Assembly: GCA_023242925.1 (NCBI GenBank) | Contig: CP096134.1 | Coordinates: 1,631,501-1,695,500 of the forward strand | Origin: Hyphomonadaceae bacterium JAD_PAG50586_4 | GTDB taxonomy: Bacteria; Pseudomonadota; Alphaproteobacteria; Caulobacterales; Aquidulcibacteraceae | Reading direction: 5' to 3' | DNA: 64,000 nucleotides | Part shown: positions 35,804-44,753 of the stretch, piece by piece | How positions within the stretch are numbered: position 1 is the first letter of the stretch | Layout of the letters: every line of letters begins with the position of its first letter | Notes under the pieces: generated by a model | Seen by the model: only the letters and a program-made list of their open reading frames with translations | The model's database searches: none | Told to the model about the DNA's origin: nothing | Program-made: the position numbers and the translations under genes

Positions 35804-37720
35804 TTATGCCGCGCCGCGGAGGTATTGATCCAAGAAGCGTAGGTACGCCTCTTGGGCGGTGATGCGGTTTTCTTTGCGGAGGAAGCCGTGGCCTTCGTCG
35901 GGGAAGAGCACGTATTCGACCGGCACGTTGTTGGCGCGCACGGCGGCGACGAGTTCGTCACTCTCCACCTGCAGCACGCGCGGGTCGTTAGCGCCCTGCA
36001 CAACGAGCAGGGGCTTTTTGATATTCGTCGCGTGGAAGAGCGGTGAGATGCGGCGGTGGCGTTCTTCGTCGGTCGCAGGATCGCCCATTTCGTCATAGAG
36101 CGCTTCGCGGAAGCTCGCCCACCAGGGCGGGATCGAGGTGAGCGTGCGCACCCAATTGGTGACGCCGAAAATGTTCACGCCGACATCGAACGCGTCTGGC
36201 TCGAACGCGAGCGCGGCCGCCACCATGTAGCCGCCATAAGAGCCGCCCATGACGCCAATGCGTTCGCCATCGACCCAATTGAGGGTTTCGAGATAGCGGC
36301 GGGCATAGACGATATCTTGCAGATCGACTTCGCCGTGGCGGCGATCGTCCATGTGGAAGAAGGTTTTGCCGTAGCCTGACGAGCCGCGATTGTTGGCCGC
36401 GAACACAGCGTAGCCGTGATTCACGAGGTGCTGGATCATGGCCGAATAGCCGCGACGGCTTTGCCCGCCCGGGCCGCCATGCACGAGCACGAGCGCCGGT
36501 GCGCGATTGCTGCGGCTTGCGGTGCGCGGGCGATAGAGGATGCCGGGGATCTGCAGACCATCGAAGCTCGGATAGCGCTGGACCGTCGCCTCCACCAGCA
36601 AATCCTCGTTGATCTCTGGATTGAGCGCGTGTGTGAGGCGGGTGGCGATTCCGGTGTTGAGCGGCGCGGTGAACACGTCGGAAGGCGAGGTGTCCGATGC
36701 GACGGTGAAGCTGATCCGGGTTTCGTCGCGATTGAAGCGTACGCCGCCAAGATCGCCTGCCGGTACGCCGGTGAGGCGGATGGGTGTGTTGGTCCGGGTG
36801 TCGAGGATTGTGACGTCGGTGGAGGCGTCGGCGTTGATGGCGGAAACACGATAGCGCCCGCTCGGCGCGTGGACGACGAACATCACGTCCCATTCGGCCT
36901 GGATCAACGGCGTCTTCTCAGCGGTGGCGAGATCATAGCGCCAGGCTTGATTGTATTCGCCGTGCTCGTCGGTGCCGTAAATGAGGGCAGAGCCATCTGG
37001 CGTGAACTCATAGACGCCGTGGGAAATATTGCCGGTGTGCCCGGTGATGAGCCGCGGCTCGCGCATTTCGCGCTCGTGTAGGTTCACCAGGAAGACGTCG
37101 CTGTCGGCGCTGGTGCGCGGTCGCACGAGCGCGAGCCAGCGGCCGTTGCGCGTGATGTCGGCGATTTCCATGCCCGGGTTTTGGTAGACGAGTTGGCTTG
37201 CATACGTCGTCGCGTCGTATTCGTAGAGATCGAACACTTGGGGATCGCGTGCGTTTGACGTGATCCAAAACGCATTTCCATCGGCGCGCCAAGCGAGGAA
37301 ATCGGCTTTGACATTTTCGCCAGGCGTTAGATCGCGCAGCGTGCCGTCGCGTTCGCGGACATAGACGTGGCTGAGTTCGTTGCCGCCTTGATCAGCGCTT
37401 ACCAGGATGCGTTCGTCGGCTGGAAAGAACGAAACAGCGAAGGTCGCGTTGTCGGTCGATTGTGTGAGCTGTTGCGGCGCGCCGCCTTCGATCGACAGTG
37501 CATATGCATTGAAGACGCCGCTGGCATCGTTGGCGATAAGGATGCGGCGGCCGTCCGGCGAAAACGCGAGGCCGGCGGGCGCGGCTTGGCTGTAGGATGT
37601 GGTCTGGAAGAAGGCTTGCGCGGAATAGGTTTGGTGCGCAGGCGCGCTGGCGCCGGTGCTGGCGCAGGCGGCGGCGAAGGTTGCGGCTGTTCCCGCCAGT
37701 AAGGTGCGTCGGTTGATCAT
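35804..37720 (-). CDS. S9 prolyl-oligopeptidase family peptidase, exported
   Basis: A 638-residue serine peptidase of the prolyl oligopeptidase/acylaminoacyl-peptidase family. The N-terminus has a Tat-like signal NRRTLLAGTAATFAAAC, which also contains a possible lipobox. Residues 40-380 form a beta-propeller of repeated WxADG/DG segments. The C-terminal alpha/beta-hydrolase domain has the nucleophile Ser in GGSYGGYMVAAA, Asp in GANDPRVLQ and His in DEGHGFLRKEN. It lies between rplI and dnaB, interrupting a conserved gene order. Probably periplasmic peptide degradation. Confidence 0.93.
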   Translation of the reverse strand: MINRRTLLAGTAATFAAACASTGASAPAHQTYSAQAFFQTTSYSQAAPAGLAFSPDGRRILIANDASGVFNAYALSIEGGAPQQLTQSTDNATFAVSFFPADERILVSADQGGNELSHVYVRERDGTLRDLTPGENVKADFLAWRADGNAFWITSNARDPQVFDLYEYDATTYASQLVYQNPGMEIADITRNGRWLALVRPRTSADSDVFLVNLHEREMREPRLITGHTGNISHGVYEFTPDGSALIYGTDEHGEYNQAWRYDLATAEKTPLIQAEWDVMFVVHAPSGRYRVSAINADASTDVTILDTRTNTPIRLTGVPAGDLGGVRFNRDETRISFTVASDTSPSDVFTAPLNTGIATRLTHALNPEINEDLLVEATVQRYPSFDGLQIPGILYRPRTASRSNRAPALVLVHGGPGGQSRRGYSAMIQHLVNHGYAVFAANNRGSSGYGKTFFHMDDRRHGEVDLQDIVYARRYLETLNWVDGERIGVMGGSYGGYMVAAALAFEPDAFDVGVNIFGVTNWVRTLTSIPPWWASFREALYDEMGDPATDEERHRRISPLFHATNIKKPLLVVQGANDPRVLQVESDELVAAVRANNVPVEYVLFPDEGHGFLRKENRITAQEAYLRFLDQYLRGAA

Positions 37721-37777
37721 GGTGCCCCCTTTACGTTGACGCGAGCTTAGACGCGCACGGACGCGGGGCGCAAAGAA

Positions 37778-37809
37778 AAGGCCCGCACACCGGATGATGC
37801 ACGGGCCTT
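37778..37809 (-). terminator. Terminator after rpsF-rpsR-rplI
   Basis: AAGGCCCG (37778-37785) pairs with CGGGCCTT (37802-37809). On the minus strand the hairpin is followed by TTTTCTTT, so it terminates the ribosomal-protein operon upstream of rplI's stop-side gap. Confidence 0.75.
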
Positions 37810-37831
37810 CGCGTTTAGATGCTGATCGCGC

Positions 37832-38413
37832 TTATTCGGCGCGGGCGCTCGGGTCGTTGGTGATCGAATTGGCTGCGAGTTCCTTCGCTGCCGCTTCGGC
37901 GTCGGCGCGATCGGCTTCAGCAGCCGCCGCGATGACGTTTTCACCCTTGGCTTGACGATCGGCTTCGTCAGCCGAACGCGCCACGTTGACCTTCACATTG
38001 GCGTACACTTCCGCGTGGAGGCGCACGCGCACCGGGTGAACGCCGACGGTCTTGATCGGCTTGTCGAGAACGACTGCGTTGCGGTCGATCTTGGCGCCGG
38101 TCTTGACGATTTCGTCGGCGATGTCGCGCGAGGAAACGGAGCCGTAAAGCTGGCCGCCTTCACCCGCTTGGCGGATGAGGATGTAGCTTTCGCCGTCGAC
38201 TTTCTTGGCGGCCTTTTCGGCGGCCGCTTTGGTCTCGGCGTTCTTGGCTTCGAGTTCAGCGCGGCGGCCTTCGAAAACCTTGCGGTTCGCGTCGGTGGCG
38301 CGCAGCGCCTTCTTTTGCGGGAGAAGGAAGTTGCGCGCGAAACCGTCGCGCACCTTCACTTCGTCGCCGATGGCGCCGAGGCTTTCGACGCGTTCAAGCA
38401 GGATGACTTGCAT
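37832..38413 (-). CDS. rplI: 50S ribosomal protein L9
   Basis: bL9 binds 23S rRNA at the base of the L1 stalk. The 193-residue product begins [19 protein letters not shown] and has [21 protein letters not shown], the classic N-terminal L9 domain. A central helix leads to a C-terminal domain and an acidic/Ala-rich tail (residues 150-193) that makes it longer than the 148-residue E. coli protein, as in other Alphaproteobacteria. It is last in the rpsF-rpsR-rplI operon, 14 bases after rpsR. Confidence 0.98.
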   Translation of the reverse strand: MQVILLERVESLGAIGDEVKVRDGFARNFLLPQKKALRATDANRKVFEGRRAELEAKNAETKAAAEKAAKKVDGESYILIRQAGEGGQLYGSVSSRDIADEIVKTGAKIDRNAVVLDKPIKTVGVHPVRVRLHAEVYANVKVNVARSADEADRQAKGENVIAAAAEADRADAEAAAKELAANSITNDPSARAE

Positions 38414-38427
38414 GTGACCAGTCTCCC

Positions 38428-38706
38428 TTATTGAACGGCGAACGGAAGGAGCGCGAGTTCACGAGCCAACTTAATGGCGCGCGCGAGTTCGCGTTGCTTC
38501 TTGGCGGAAACGGCGGTGATACGCGCCGGGACGATCTTGCCCTTTTCGCTGATGTAGCGCTGGAGCAGCTTCACGTCCTTGTAGTCGATCTTCGGCGAGG
38601 CGCTGCCCGAGAACGGGCAAACCTTACGCCGGCGACCGAACGGGCGACGGGCCGGAATGTTCGAGATGTTGAACTTCGGGGCGCCCTTCTGAATTTTCTG
38701 GGCCAT
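38428..38706 (-). CDS. rpsR: 30S ribosomal protein S18
   Basis: bS18, 92 residues, which pairs with S6 on the small-subunit platform. It contains [37 protein letters not shown] and [21 protein letters not shown], all canonical. The ATG at 38704-38706 lies two bases after the rpsF stop, so the genes are tightly linked. Confidence 0.98.
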   Translation of the reverse strand: MAQKIQKGAPKFNISNIPARRPFGRRRKVCPFSGSASPKIDYKDVKLLQRYISEKGKIVPARITAVSAKKQRELARAIKLARELALLPFAVQ

Positions 38707-38708
38707 GA

Positions 38709-39113
38709 TTAATCCTCCCCGCCTTCAAACTCACCACCATCTTCACCGTCACGGCCGCCTTCACGGCGTGAACGGCGGCGCTCTTCACGGTCCCGGCGGG
38801 CCAGGATCGGCGAGGGCTCTTCGTCGAGTTCCTCAACGCGGATGGTCTTGAAGCGCATGATGTCTTCGTTGATGCGCAGGCGCCGCTCAAGCTCGTGCAC
38901 GGCCGGGGCCGGGGCGTCGATATTGATCAGGGCGTAATGGCCCTTGCGGTTCTTGCGAATGCGATAGGTCAGATTGCGCAGGCCCCAATACTCGGTCTTG
39001 GTGGTCGCGCCGCCCAATTCCTTGATCGTATTGGTTATTTCTTCGATGAGCGCATCGACCTGCTGCGGCGAGATTTCTGGCCGCGCGATGAGCACGTGTT
39101 CGTAATAAGCCAT
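38709..39113 (-). CDS. rpsF: 30S ribosomal protein S6
   Basis: bS6, 134 residues. The ferredoxin-like core has [37 protein letters not shown] and [21 protein letters not shown]-terminal Arg/Glu/Gly-rich tail (from about residue 105) extends beyond the E. coli protein, as is common in Alphaproteobacteria. The start at 39111-39113 follows GAGGACAAT; a longer start is five codons upstream without a better signal. First gene of the S6-S18-L9 operon. Confidence 0.98.
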   Translation of the reverse strand: MAYYEHVLIARPEISPQQVDALIEEITNTIKELGGATTKTEYWGLRNLTYRIRKNRKGHYALINIDAPAPAVHELERRLRINEDIMRFKTIRVEELDEEPSPILARRDREERRRSRREGGRDGEDGGEFEGGED

Positions 39114-39260
39114 ATTGTCCTCTTCCAAAGACCCGCGGCGCCCGGGCCGGGGAAGAACCGGCCAAAACGATGGACCCCGGAAAGCGGATGCTTCCGGGGC
39201 CGCGGATCGAAGGCGCGGAAAATACGCATTTCGGTCCCGGAAGCAAGGGGATCGCTGGGG
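39114..39260 (-). promoter_or_regulatory. Structured rpsF leader
   Basis: The transcript leading into rpsF can fold into CCCCGGAA/TTCCGGGG (39174-39198) and GGCCGG/CCGGCC (39150-39168) hairpins, with further G/C complementarity next to the Shine-Dalgarno. Autoregulatory S6:S18 leader motifs occur upstream of rpsF in many bacteria; the CCG-containing stem fits loosely, but I cannot confirm the motif. Confidence 0.35.
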
Positions 39261-39367
39261 ATTTGGGGCTGGGGATTGGGACGGCGGCGTCCTAACCAGT
39301 CTTCAAGAACCGATCCCTAATCCCGCCCGCTTGCGGGCCGGGCGCGGCTGCTCTACCCCGCCGCCCC

Positions 39368-40308
39368 ATGAGTATTTCCTTTATTTTCCCCGGTCAGGGA
39401 GCCAGGCGCCTGGCATGGGCAAGTCGCTGCACGATGCGTTCGGCGCGGCGCGCGAAGTGTTTCAGGAAATCGATGAGGCGCTGGGCGAAAAGCTGTCGAA
39501 GCTGATTTTCGAAGGACCGGGGGACGAACTGACGCTGACCGCCAATGCGCAACCGGCTTTGATGGCGGTGAGCTTGGCGGCGATGCGCGTGCTCGAGCAT
39601 GAGTTCAAGGTCGCACCAAGCAAAGCGGCGTTCGTTGCGGGCCATTCGCTTGGCGAATATTCTGCATTGGCGGCGGCGGGTGCGCTGACGATTTCGGACG
39701 CGGCGCGTCTGCTGCGTACGCGCGGCAATGCTATGCAGGCGGCGGTGCCTGTCGGCGAAGGCGCGATGGCGGCGTTGATCGGTAAAGTCGATGTGGCGCT
39801 GGCCGAAGAGATCGCCGCGAAGGGTGCGGAGGCTGGGCCGTGCGTTGTCGCCAATGACAACAATGTCGGCAATGTCGTGATCTCGGGTTCGAAGGCCGGC
39901 ATCGACGCTGCGCTGGCGTACGCCAAGGAAAAGGGCGCGCGCGCGATTGCGTTGAATGTGTCGGCGCCGTTTCACTCGCCGCTGATGCAGCCGGCGGCGG
40001 ACGCGATGGCGGAAGCTCTGGCGGGCGCGTCGATCGCGCCGCTCGCGGTGCAATTGGTGGCGAACGTGACGGCGCGCCCGGTGAGCGAGCCGACGACGAT
40101 CCGTAAGCTCTTGGTGGAGCAAGTCACGGGCCGGGTGCGCTGGCGCGAAAGCATCGAATGGATGGCGAGCGAAGGCGGCGTGGCGCGCTTCGTTGAAGTC
40201 GGCGCCGGCAAACAGCTTTCGGGCATGGTGAAGCGCAATGCGCCGGATGCTGAAGCGCTGGCGCTGAATGAGCCGGCCGATTTGGAAGCGTTCGCCAAGA
40301 GCGTCTGA
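39368..40308 (+). CDS. fabD: Malonyl CoA-ACP transacylase FabD, frameshifted
   Basis: FabD loads malonyl groups onto acyl carrier protein. About 313 residues after restoring one C near 39406 (GGAGCCAGGCGCC, expected GAGCCCAGG), giving the family start ISFIFPGQGAQAPGMGKSL. The catalytic Ser is in AGHSLGEYSALAA and the His in SAPFHSPLM. The frame is open further upstream, but the ATG at 39368 matches the family start. No purine-rich ribosome binding site precedes it. First gene of a fabD-DUF1697-fabG-acpP-fabF-mltG run. Confidence 0.94.
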
Positions 40309-40820
40309 TGCGCCAGATTGCGCTTCTGCGTGGGGTGAACCTGGGCAAGCGCCAAGTCGTCATGGCTGAATTACGTGAGGCGCTCGAGGGCGCTGGCTTT
40401 GAGGGCGTGCGTACTCTGCTGGCGAGCGGCAACATTGTGCTTGGCTCCAAGCTCAAGGGCGCCAAGCTTGAAGCCAAGCTTGAGCAGGTGATCCTTGATG
40501 GCCTCGGGCTGAAGACGGACGTGCATGTGCGCGACGCCGATCAGCTTGATGCGCTCATCGCCGCCAATCCGTTCAAGCCGTTCGCAAAGACCAATCCCAA
40601 TTTCTTGGTCGTCCACTTCATGCGCGCGGATGTGAGCGCGGCTGAGGTCGAGGCGATGGAGAAGACCAAGGCGCGCGAGGAATGGCGCCAGGGCGAGAAC
40701 TGCCTCTACATCAAGTTTCCCGCTGGGCAGGGGCCATCGAAGCTCAAGACGCCGAAGCTGGCCACGGCGCGGAACTGGAATACGGTGTCGAAGCTTGCCG
40801 CGGCGGTGCGCGAGGATTAG
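40308..40820 (+). CDS. DUF1697 family protein
   Basis: A 170-residue member of DUF1697, with the family N-terminus MRQIALLRGVNLGKRQVVMAELREALE, then VRTLLASGNIVL and the C-terminal ATARNWNTVSKLAAAV. The structure is a pair of ferredoxin-like domains; no function is established. Its ATG overlaps the last base of the fabD stop (TGATG), so it is co-transcribed inside the fatty-acid cluster, an unusual insertion between fabD and fabG. Confidence 0.9.
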   Translation: MRQIALLRGVNLGKRQVVMAELREALEGAGFEGVRTLLASGNIVLGSKLKGAKLEAKLEQVILDGLGLKTDVHVRDADQLDALIAANPFKPFAKTNPNFLVVHFMRADVSAAEVEAMEKTKAREEWRQGENCLYIKFPAGQGPSKLKTPKLATARNWNTVSKLAAAVRED

Positions 40821-40843
40821 TGCCGACGCCAACGGAGTGAAGC

Positions 40844-41584
40844 ATGTTTGATCTCAGCGGGAAGACCGCGCTCGTGACGGGCGCTTCGGGCGGCATTGGT
40901 GGGGCGATCGCCAAGGCGTTGGCGGACGCGGGCGCGAAGGTGGCGCTCTCGGGCACGCGCGTGGAAGCGCTGGAGAAGGTGAAGGCCGAGCTGGGCGGCG
41001 ATCATGTGATCGCGCCGTGCAATCTCTCCGATCCGGCCGCTGTGGATGCGCTGATCGGGCAGGCCGAGGCCGCACTCGGCGGGCGTTTGGACATTTTGGT
41101 AGCCAACGCAGGCATCACCAAGGACGGCCTTCTGCTGCGCATGAAGGACGATGACTTTCAAAACGTCATCAAGATCAATCTGGAGAGCTATTTCCGGCTC
41201 TCGCGCGCGGCGCTGCGCAACATGATGAAGAACCGCTGGGGCCGGATCATCGCCATCACCTCGGTTGTGGGCGTGACCGGAAACCCCGGACAGGCGAATT
41301 ATGCAGCGTCGAAAGCGGGCATGATCGGTTTCACCAAGGCGCTGGCCGCCGAGGTCGCCAGCCGCAACGTCACGGCCAATTGCATCGCACCGGGCTTCAT
41401 CGCCTCGCCGATGACGGACGTGCTCAACGAGACGCAAAAATCAGCGCTTTTGACCAAAATCCCAGCCGGCCGTTTGGGCGAAGGTTCTGATGTAGCCGCG
41501 GCTGCGGTTTATTTGGCCAGCGACGAGGCCGGCTACATGACCGGCCAGACGCTGCACGTAAACGGCGGCATGGCGATGATCTGA
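40844..41584 (+). CDS. fabG: 3-oxoacyl-ACP reductase FabG
   Basis: NADPH-dependent short-chain reductase of the fatty-acid elongation cycle, 246 residues. It has the nucleotide motif [29 protein letters not shown] and the catalytic Ser ([13 protein letters not shown]) with Tyr-Lys in [15 protein letters not shown], and ends with NGGMAMI. Preceded by GAGTGAAGC. It lies 23 bases after the DUF1697 stop. Confidence 0.97.
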   Translation: MFDLSGKTALVTGASGGIGGAIAKALADAGAKVALSGTRVEALEKVKAELGGDHVIAPCNLSDPAAVDALIGQAEAALGGRLDILVANAGITKDGLLLRMKDDDFQNVIKINLESYFRLSRAALRNMMKNRWGRIIAITSVVGVTGNPGQANYAASKAGMIGFTKALAAEVASRNVTANCIAPGFIASPMTDVLNETQKSALLTKIPAGRLGEGSDVAAAAVYLASDEAGYMTGQTLHVNGGMAMI

Positions 41585-41673
41585 GGCGCCTTCAAGGGCC
41601 CCGAAAGAGAGAAAAGGCTTGCGCGGCTGGCCCGCTGTGGTCAAAAGGCCGCTCACAAGCGTTCTTCGGGACG

Positions 41674-41687
41674 TGAATAATTATTCA
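41674..41687. promoter_or_regulatory. AT-rich perfect palindrome before acpP
   Basis: TGAATAATTATTCA is a perfect 14-bp palindrome in an otherwise GC-rich genome, lying 30 bases upstream of acpP and 90 bases after fabG. It could be an operator for a fatty-acid regulator or part of the acpP promoter. No terminator hairpin with a T-run is seen here. Confidence 0.5.
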
Positions 41688-41717
41688 GCCCAATCTTCAA
41701 GTACTGGCGAGGCGTGC

Positions 41718-41954
41718 ATGTCGGAAGTTTTTGAGCGCGTAAAGGCGATCGTGATCAAGCATCTCGAAGCCCCGCCGGAGAAGGTGGTCGAGAAGGCGTC
41801 GTTCATCGACGATCTCGGCGCGGACAGCTTGGACAATGTCGAGCTGGTCATGGCGTTCGAAGAAGAATTCGGCATCGAGATCCCGGATGATGCGGCCGAG
41901 CACATCCAAACGGTCGGCGATGCCGTGAAGTTCATTTCCGAAAAGCAGGGCTAA
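41718..41954 (+). CDS. acpP: Acyl carrier protein
   Basis: A 78-residue acidic protein that carries fatty-acyl chains on a phosphopantetheine arm. The attachment Ser is in [21 protein letters not shown], and the rest ([30 protein letters not shown]) is canonical. The start at 41718 follows GCGAGGCGTGC; the longer in-frame extension is non-conserved. It precedes fabF by 16 bases, the usual acpP-fabF pair. Confidence 0.98.
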   Translation: MSEVFERVKAIVIKHLEAPPEKVVEKASFIDDLGADSLDNVELVMAFEEEFGIEIPDDAAEHIQTVGDAVKFISEKQG

Positions 41955-41970
41955 GGCTCTGAATACGCGC

Positions 41971-43251
41971 ATGCGGCGCGTCGTTATCACTGGGATCGGG
42001 CTTGTCTCTCCGCTTGCGGGCAATGCGCCCGCGACGTGGGAGCGGCTGCTCGCAGGCAAATCCGGCGCGAACAAAATCGAACACTTCAAGGTGGACGATT
42101 TACCGTGCCGGATCGCGTGCGTTGTCCCCCGTGTTGACGGACGTGGCGGCGGCGCGGGCGATGCGCATGCGTTTGATGCCGATAAGACGCTTTCCCAAAA
42201 GGAGCAGCGTCGCATCGAGGATTTCATCCTGTTTGCGATCGCCGCGGCTGATGAAGCCGTCGCAGATTCTGGTTGGAAGCCGGCCGACGACGAAGAGAAG
42301 AACCGCACTGGCGTTCTGATCGGGTCGGGTATTGGCGGCATCGAGGCGATCGGCAACAACGCGCTCATTCTGGAGAAGGATGGGCCGCGTAAGATTTCGC
42401 CGTTCTTCATTCCGAGCGCTCTGATCAATCTGGCGTCGGGCCAAGTTTCCATTCGTCATGGCTTTCGCGGGCCGAACCATTCGGTGGTGACGGCGTGCGC
42501 GACCGGCGCTCACGCTGTAGGCGATGCGGCGCGTTTGATCGTGCACGGCGATGCGGACGTGATGATCGCGGGCGGTGCGGAAGCCGCGGTGTCGCGCTTG
42601 GCGATGGCCGGGTTCTGTGCGTTGCGGGCGATGTCCACCGAATACAACGACACGCCAGAGAAGGCGTCGCGTCCGTATGACAAGGGCCGCGACGGCTTCG
42701 TCATGGGCGAAGGTGCAGGCTGCTTGGTGCTGGAAGAGTACGAGCACGCCAAGGCGCGCGGCGCGAAGATTTACGCTGAAGTGAAGGGCTACGGCCTTTC
42801 GGGCGACGCCTATCACATCACGGCCCCGGCCGAGGATGGCGACGGCGGCTTCCGCGCGATGACGATGGCGCTGACGGATGCCGGCATGAGCGTCAGCGAC
42901 ATCGATTACGTCAACGCGCACGGCACATCGACGCCGCTCGGTGATGAGATCGAGTTGCGCGCGATTGAGCGCCTGTTCGGCGCTTCGGCCGCCAACCTTT
43001 CGATGTCGTCAACGAAATCGGCGATTGGGCATTTGCTGGGTGCGGCCGGCGCGGTGGAAGCGATCTTCTGCGCGCTAGCGATCCGCGACGGCATGATCCC
43101 GCCGACGCTGAATCTGGACAATCCCTCGGTCGAGACTGCCATAGATTTGACGCCGCTCACGGCGAAGAAGAAGCCTGTGAAGGCGGCGATGTCGAACTCG
43201 TTCGGGTTCGGCGGCACCAACGCCGCCGTGATCCTGACCGCGGTGGATTGA
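41971..43251 (+). CDS. fabF: 3-oxoacyl-ACP synthase II FabF
   Basis: The condensing enzyme for chain elongation, 426 residues. The active-site Cys is in VTACATGAHAVGDAARL, and the two His in VNAHGTSTPLGDEIE and AIGHLLGAAGAVEA. The N-terminus MRRVVITGIGLVSPL and C-terminus FGFGGTNAAV are typical. Its stop overlaps the mltG ATG (TGATG). Confidence 0.98.
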   Translation: MRRVVITGIGLVSPLAGNAPATWERLLAGKSGANKIEHFKVDDLPCRIACVVPRVDGRGGGAGDAHAFDADKTLSQKEQRRIEDFILFAIAAADEAVADSGWKPADDEEKNRTGVLIGSGIGGIEAIGNNALILEKDGPRKISPFFIPSALINLASGQVSIRHGFRGPNHSVVTACATGAHAVGDAARLIVHGDADVMIAGGAEAAVSRLAMAGFCALRAMSTEYNDTPEKASRPYDKGRDGFVMGEGAGCLVLEEYEHAKARGAKIYAEVKGYGLSGDAYHITAPAEDGDGGFRAMTMALTDAGMSVSDIDYVNAHGTSTPLGDEIELRAIERLFGASAANLSMSSTKSAIGHLLGAAGAVEAIFCALAIRDGMIPPTLNLDNPSVETAIDLTPLTAKKKPVKAAMSNSFGFGGTNAAVILTAVD

Positions 43252-44315
43252 TGGCACGGGCGCCAGCGCCACGCCGCAAGAGCGGCGGCTTCTCATCTTT
43301 TCTGTTCTGGGGCGCTGTGTTCGTCGTGCTGGGCGCGGTTTTCGCGGGCGCGTTCTTTTATAGCGCCATCTCGCGCCCTGGCCCCTCGACGCAAGACACA
43401 GCGTTCATGGTGGAAAGCGGTGCGACAGGCGCTTCGATCGCGGCTGATCTGCAGCGCGACAATCTGATCACCGATCCACTACTCTTTCGCGTGGCAAATC
43501 GCATCTTCGCGGCGGGCGCTTCGCTGCAAGCCGGTGAGTACCAAATCCCCGCCGGCGCTTCGGTGCGCGAGATCGTGGAGATGATGGCGAGTGGCAATGC
43601 ATTGCAGCACGCGATCACTTTTCCGGAAGGCATTACGATCTCTGCGGTGATGCGCACGCTGGAAGAGAGCGATGTGCTGACGGGCGATATGCCCGAAGCG
43701 CCGCCCGAAGGCTCGATCCTGCCTGATACGTATCATGTACAGCGCGGCATGACGCGCGCGGCGTTGTTGCAGCAAATGCGCGATGCGCATGACGAAGCGT
43801 TGGCCGAGATTTGGGCTGGTCGTCAGCCGAATTTGCCGTTGGCGACGCCCGAAGATTTGGTGATTCTCGCGTCGATCGTTGAGCGCGAGACGGGGATCGC
43901 CGCAGAACGCCCGATGGTGGCGAGCGTGTTCATCAATCGCTTGCGCCGGCCGATGCGTTTGGAAACAGACCCCACGATCATATATGGCGTGTGCCTGCGT
44001 TATCCGGATCGCTGCGTCGATGGCCGCTTGGTCAATGCGCAGGGCCAGCGCCGCACTATTCGTCAAAGCGAGATCGCGCTCGATACGGGCTACAACACCT
44101 ATCGCATCGACGGCCTTCCGCCGACGCCGATTTCCAATCCGGGCCGCGCTGCGCTCGAAGCGACGGCGAACCCAGCGCAGAGCGACGCGATTTTCTTCGT
44201 TGCGGATGGCTCTGGCGGGCACATTTTCGCGGCGACACTGGCTGAGCACAACGCCAACGTCGCGCGCTGGCGCGTGATCGAAGCCGAGCGTCTGGCGCAA
44301 GAGCGCGCAAACTAA
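43251..44315 (+). CDS. mltG: Endolytic transglycosylase MltG
   Basis: A membrane-anchored lytic transglycosylase that cuts nascent peptidoglycan strands. 354 residues with a positively charged N-terminus, one membrane helix (about 15-40) and a LysM-like region, then the YceG domain with the catalytic Glu in VILASIVERETGIAAERP, plus RLETDPTIIYG and PISNPGRAALEA. The ATG at 43251 overlaps the fabF stop. A TTG three bases earlier is also possible. It closes the fab cluster and is followed by a hairpin. Confidence 0.95.
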   Translation: MARAPAPRRKSGGFSSFLFWGAVFVVLGAVFAGAFFYSAISRPGPSTQDTAFMVESGATGASIAADLQRDNLITDPLLFRVANRIFAAGASLQAGEYQIPAGASVREIVEMMASGNALQHAITFPEGITISAVMRTLEESDVLTGDMPEAPPEGSILPDTYHVQRGMTRAALLQQMRDAHDEALAEIWAGRQPNLPLATPEDLVILASIVERETGIAAERPMVASVFINRLRRPMRLETDPTIIYGVCLRYPDRCVDGRLVNAQGQRRTIRQSEIALDTGYNTYRIDGLPPTPISNPGRAALEATANPAQSDAIFFVADGSGGHIFAATLAEHNANVARWRVIEAERLAQERAN

Positions 44316-44323
44316 TCAAAGAA

Positions 44324-44351
44324 AACGCCTCCCGAAGCATCGGGAGGCGTT
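44324..44351. terminator. Hairpin between mltG and convergent gene
   Basis: AACGCCTCCCGA (44324-44335) pairs perfectly with TCGGGAGGCGTT (44340-44351) over a four-base loop. On the minus strand TTTT follows, making a good intrinsic terminator for the minus-strand gene at 44388; it may also stop mltG transcription. Confidence 0.85.
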
Positions 44352-44387
44352 GAGGTGCGGCCGGGTCGAGGCCGCGGGGCTGTGAGC

Positions 44388-44663
44388 TCACACGAGCGCT
44401 GCGAGCGCGTCGTGAAAGAAGGCGGCGAAGAGCGCGCCGATAAAAAGTCCGGCGAATGCGCCCGAGAGGGCGGCTTTGGCGTCGCGCGCGTTGAAGAAAG
44501 CGCCGGCGCCCGCGCCGATCAGGGCCTCAAGGCCGCCTTGGAAACAGAGCGCCGCGCTCAAAGCGGCGGCGATCACAAAGAGTGTGAGATCAAGGACGTA
44601 GCCCGTGCGCGCCAGTCGAAGGCGGCGCGGCGGCGTGATGGATGTTGTGGTCGCCAGTGTCAT
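44388..44663 (-). CDS. Small membrane protein
   Basis: A 91-residue protein with two or three hydrophobic helices rich in Ala/Gly (LTLFVIAAALSAALCFQGG, GAFAGLFIGALFAAFFHDAL) after a charged start MTLATTTSITPPRRLRLART. The start at 44661-44663 follows CAGGGGCCGGCC. No family recognised. The Gly/Ala zipper-like segments suggest close helix packing. It is divergent from yicC. Confidence 0.6.
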   Translation of the reverse strand: MTLATTTSITPPRRLRLARTGYVLDLTLFVIAAALSAALCFQGGLEALIGAGAGAFFNARDAKAALSGAFAGLFIGALFAAFFHDALAALV

Positions 44664-44753
44664 GGCCGGCCCCTGTCTTACCCGCGCCCTGCATGCCTGA
44701 GTCGCATAAAGGCCACGTGACACTTGGGGCAAAAATACGCGACAAGGTCGCCC

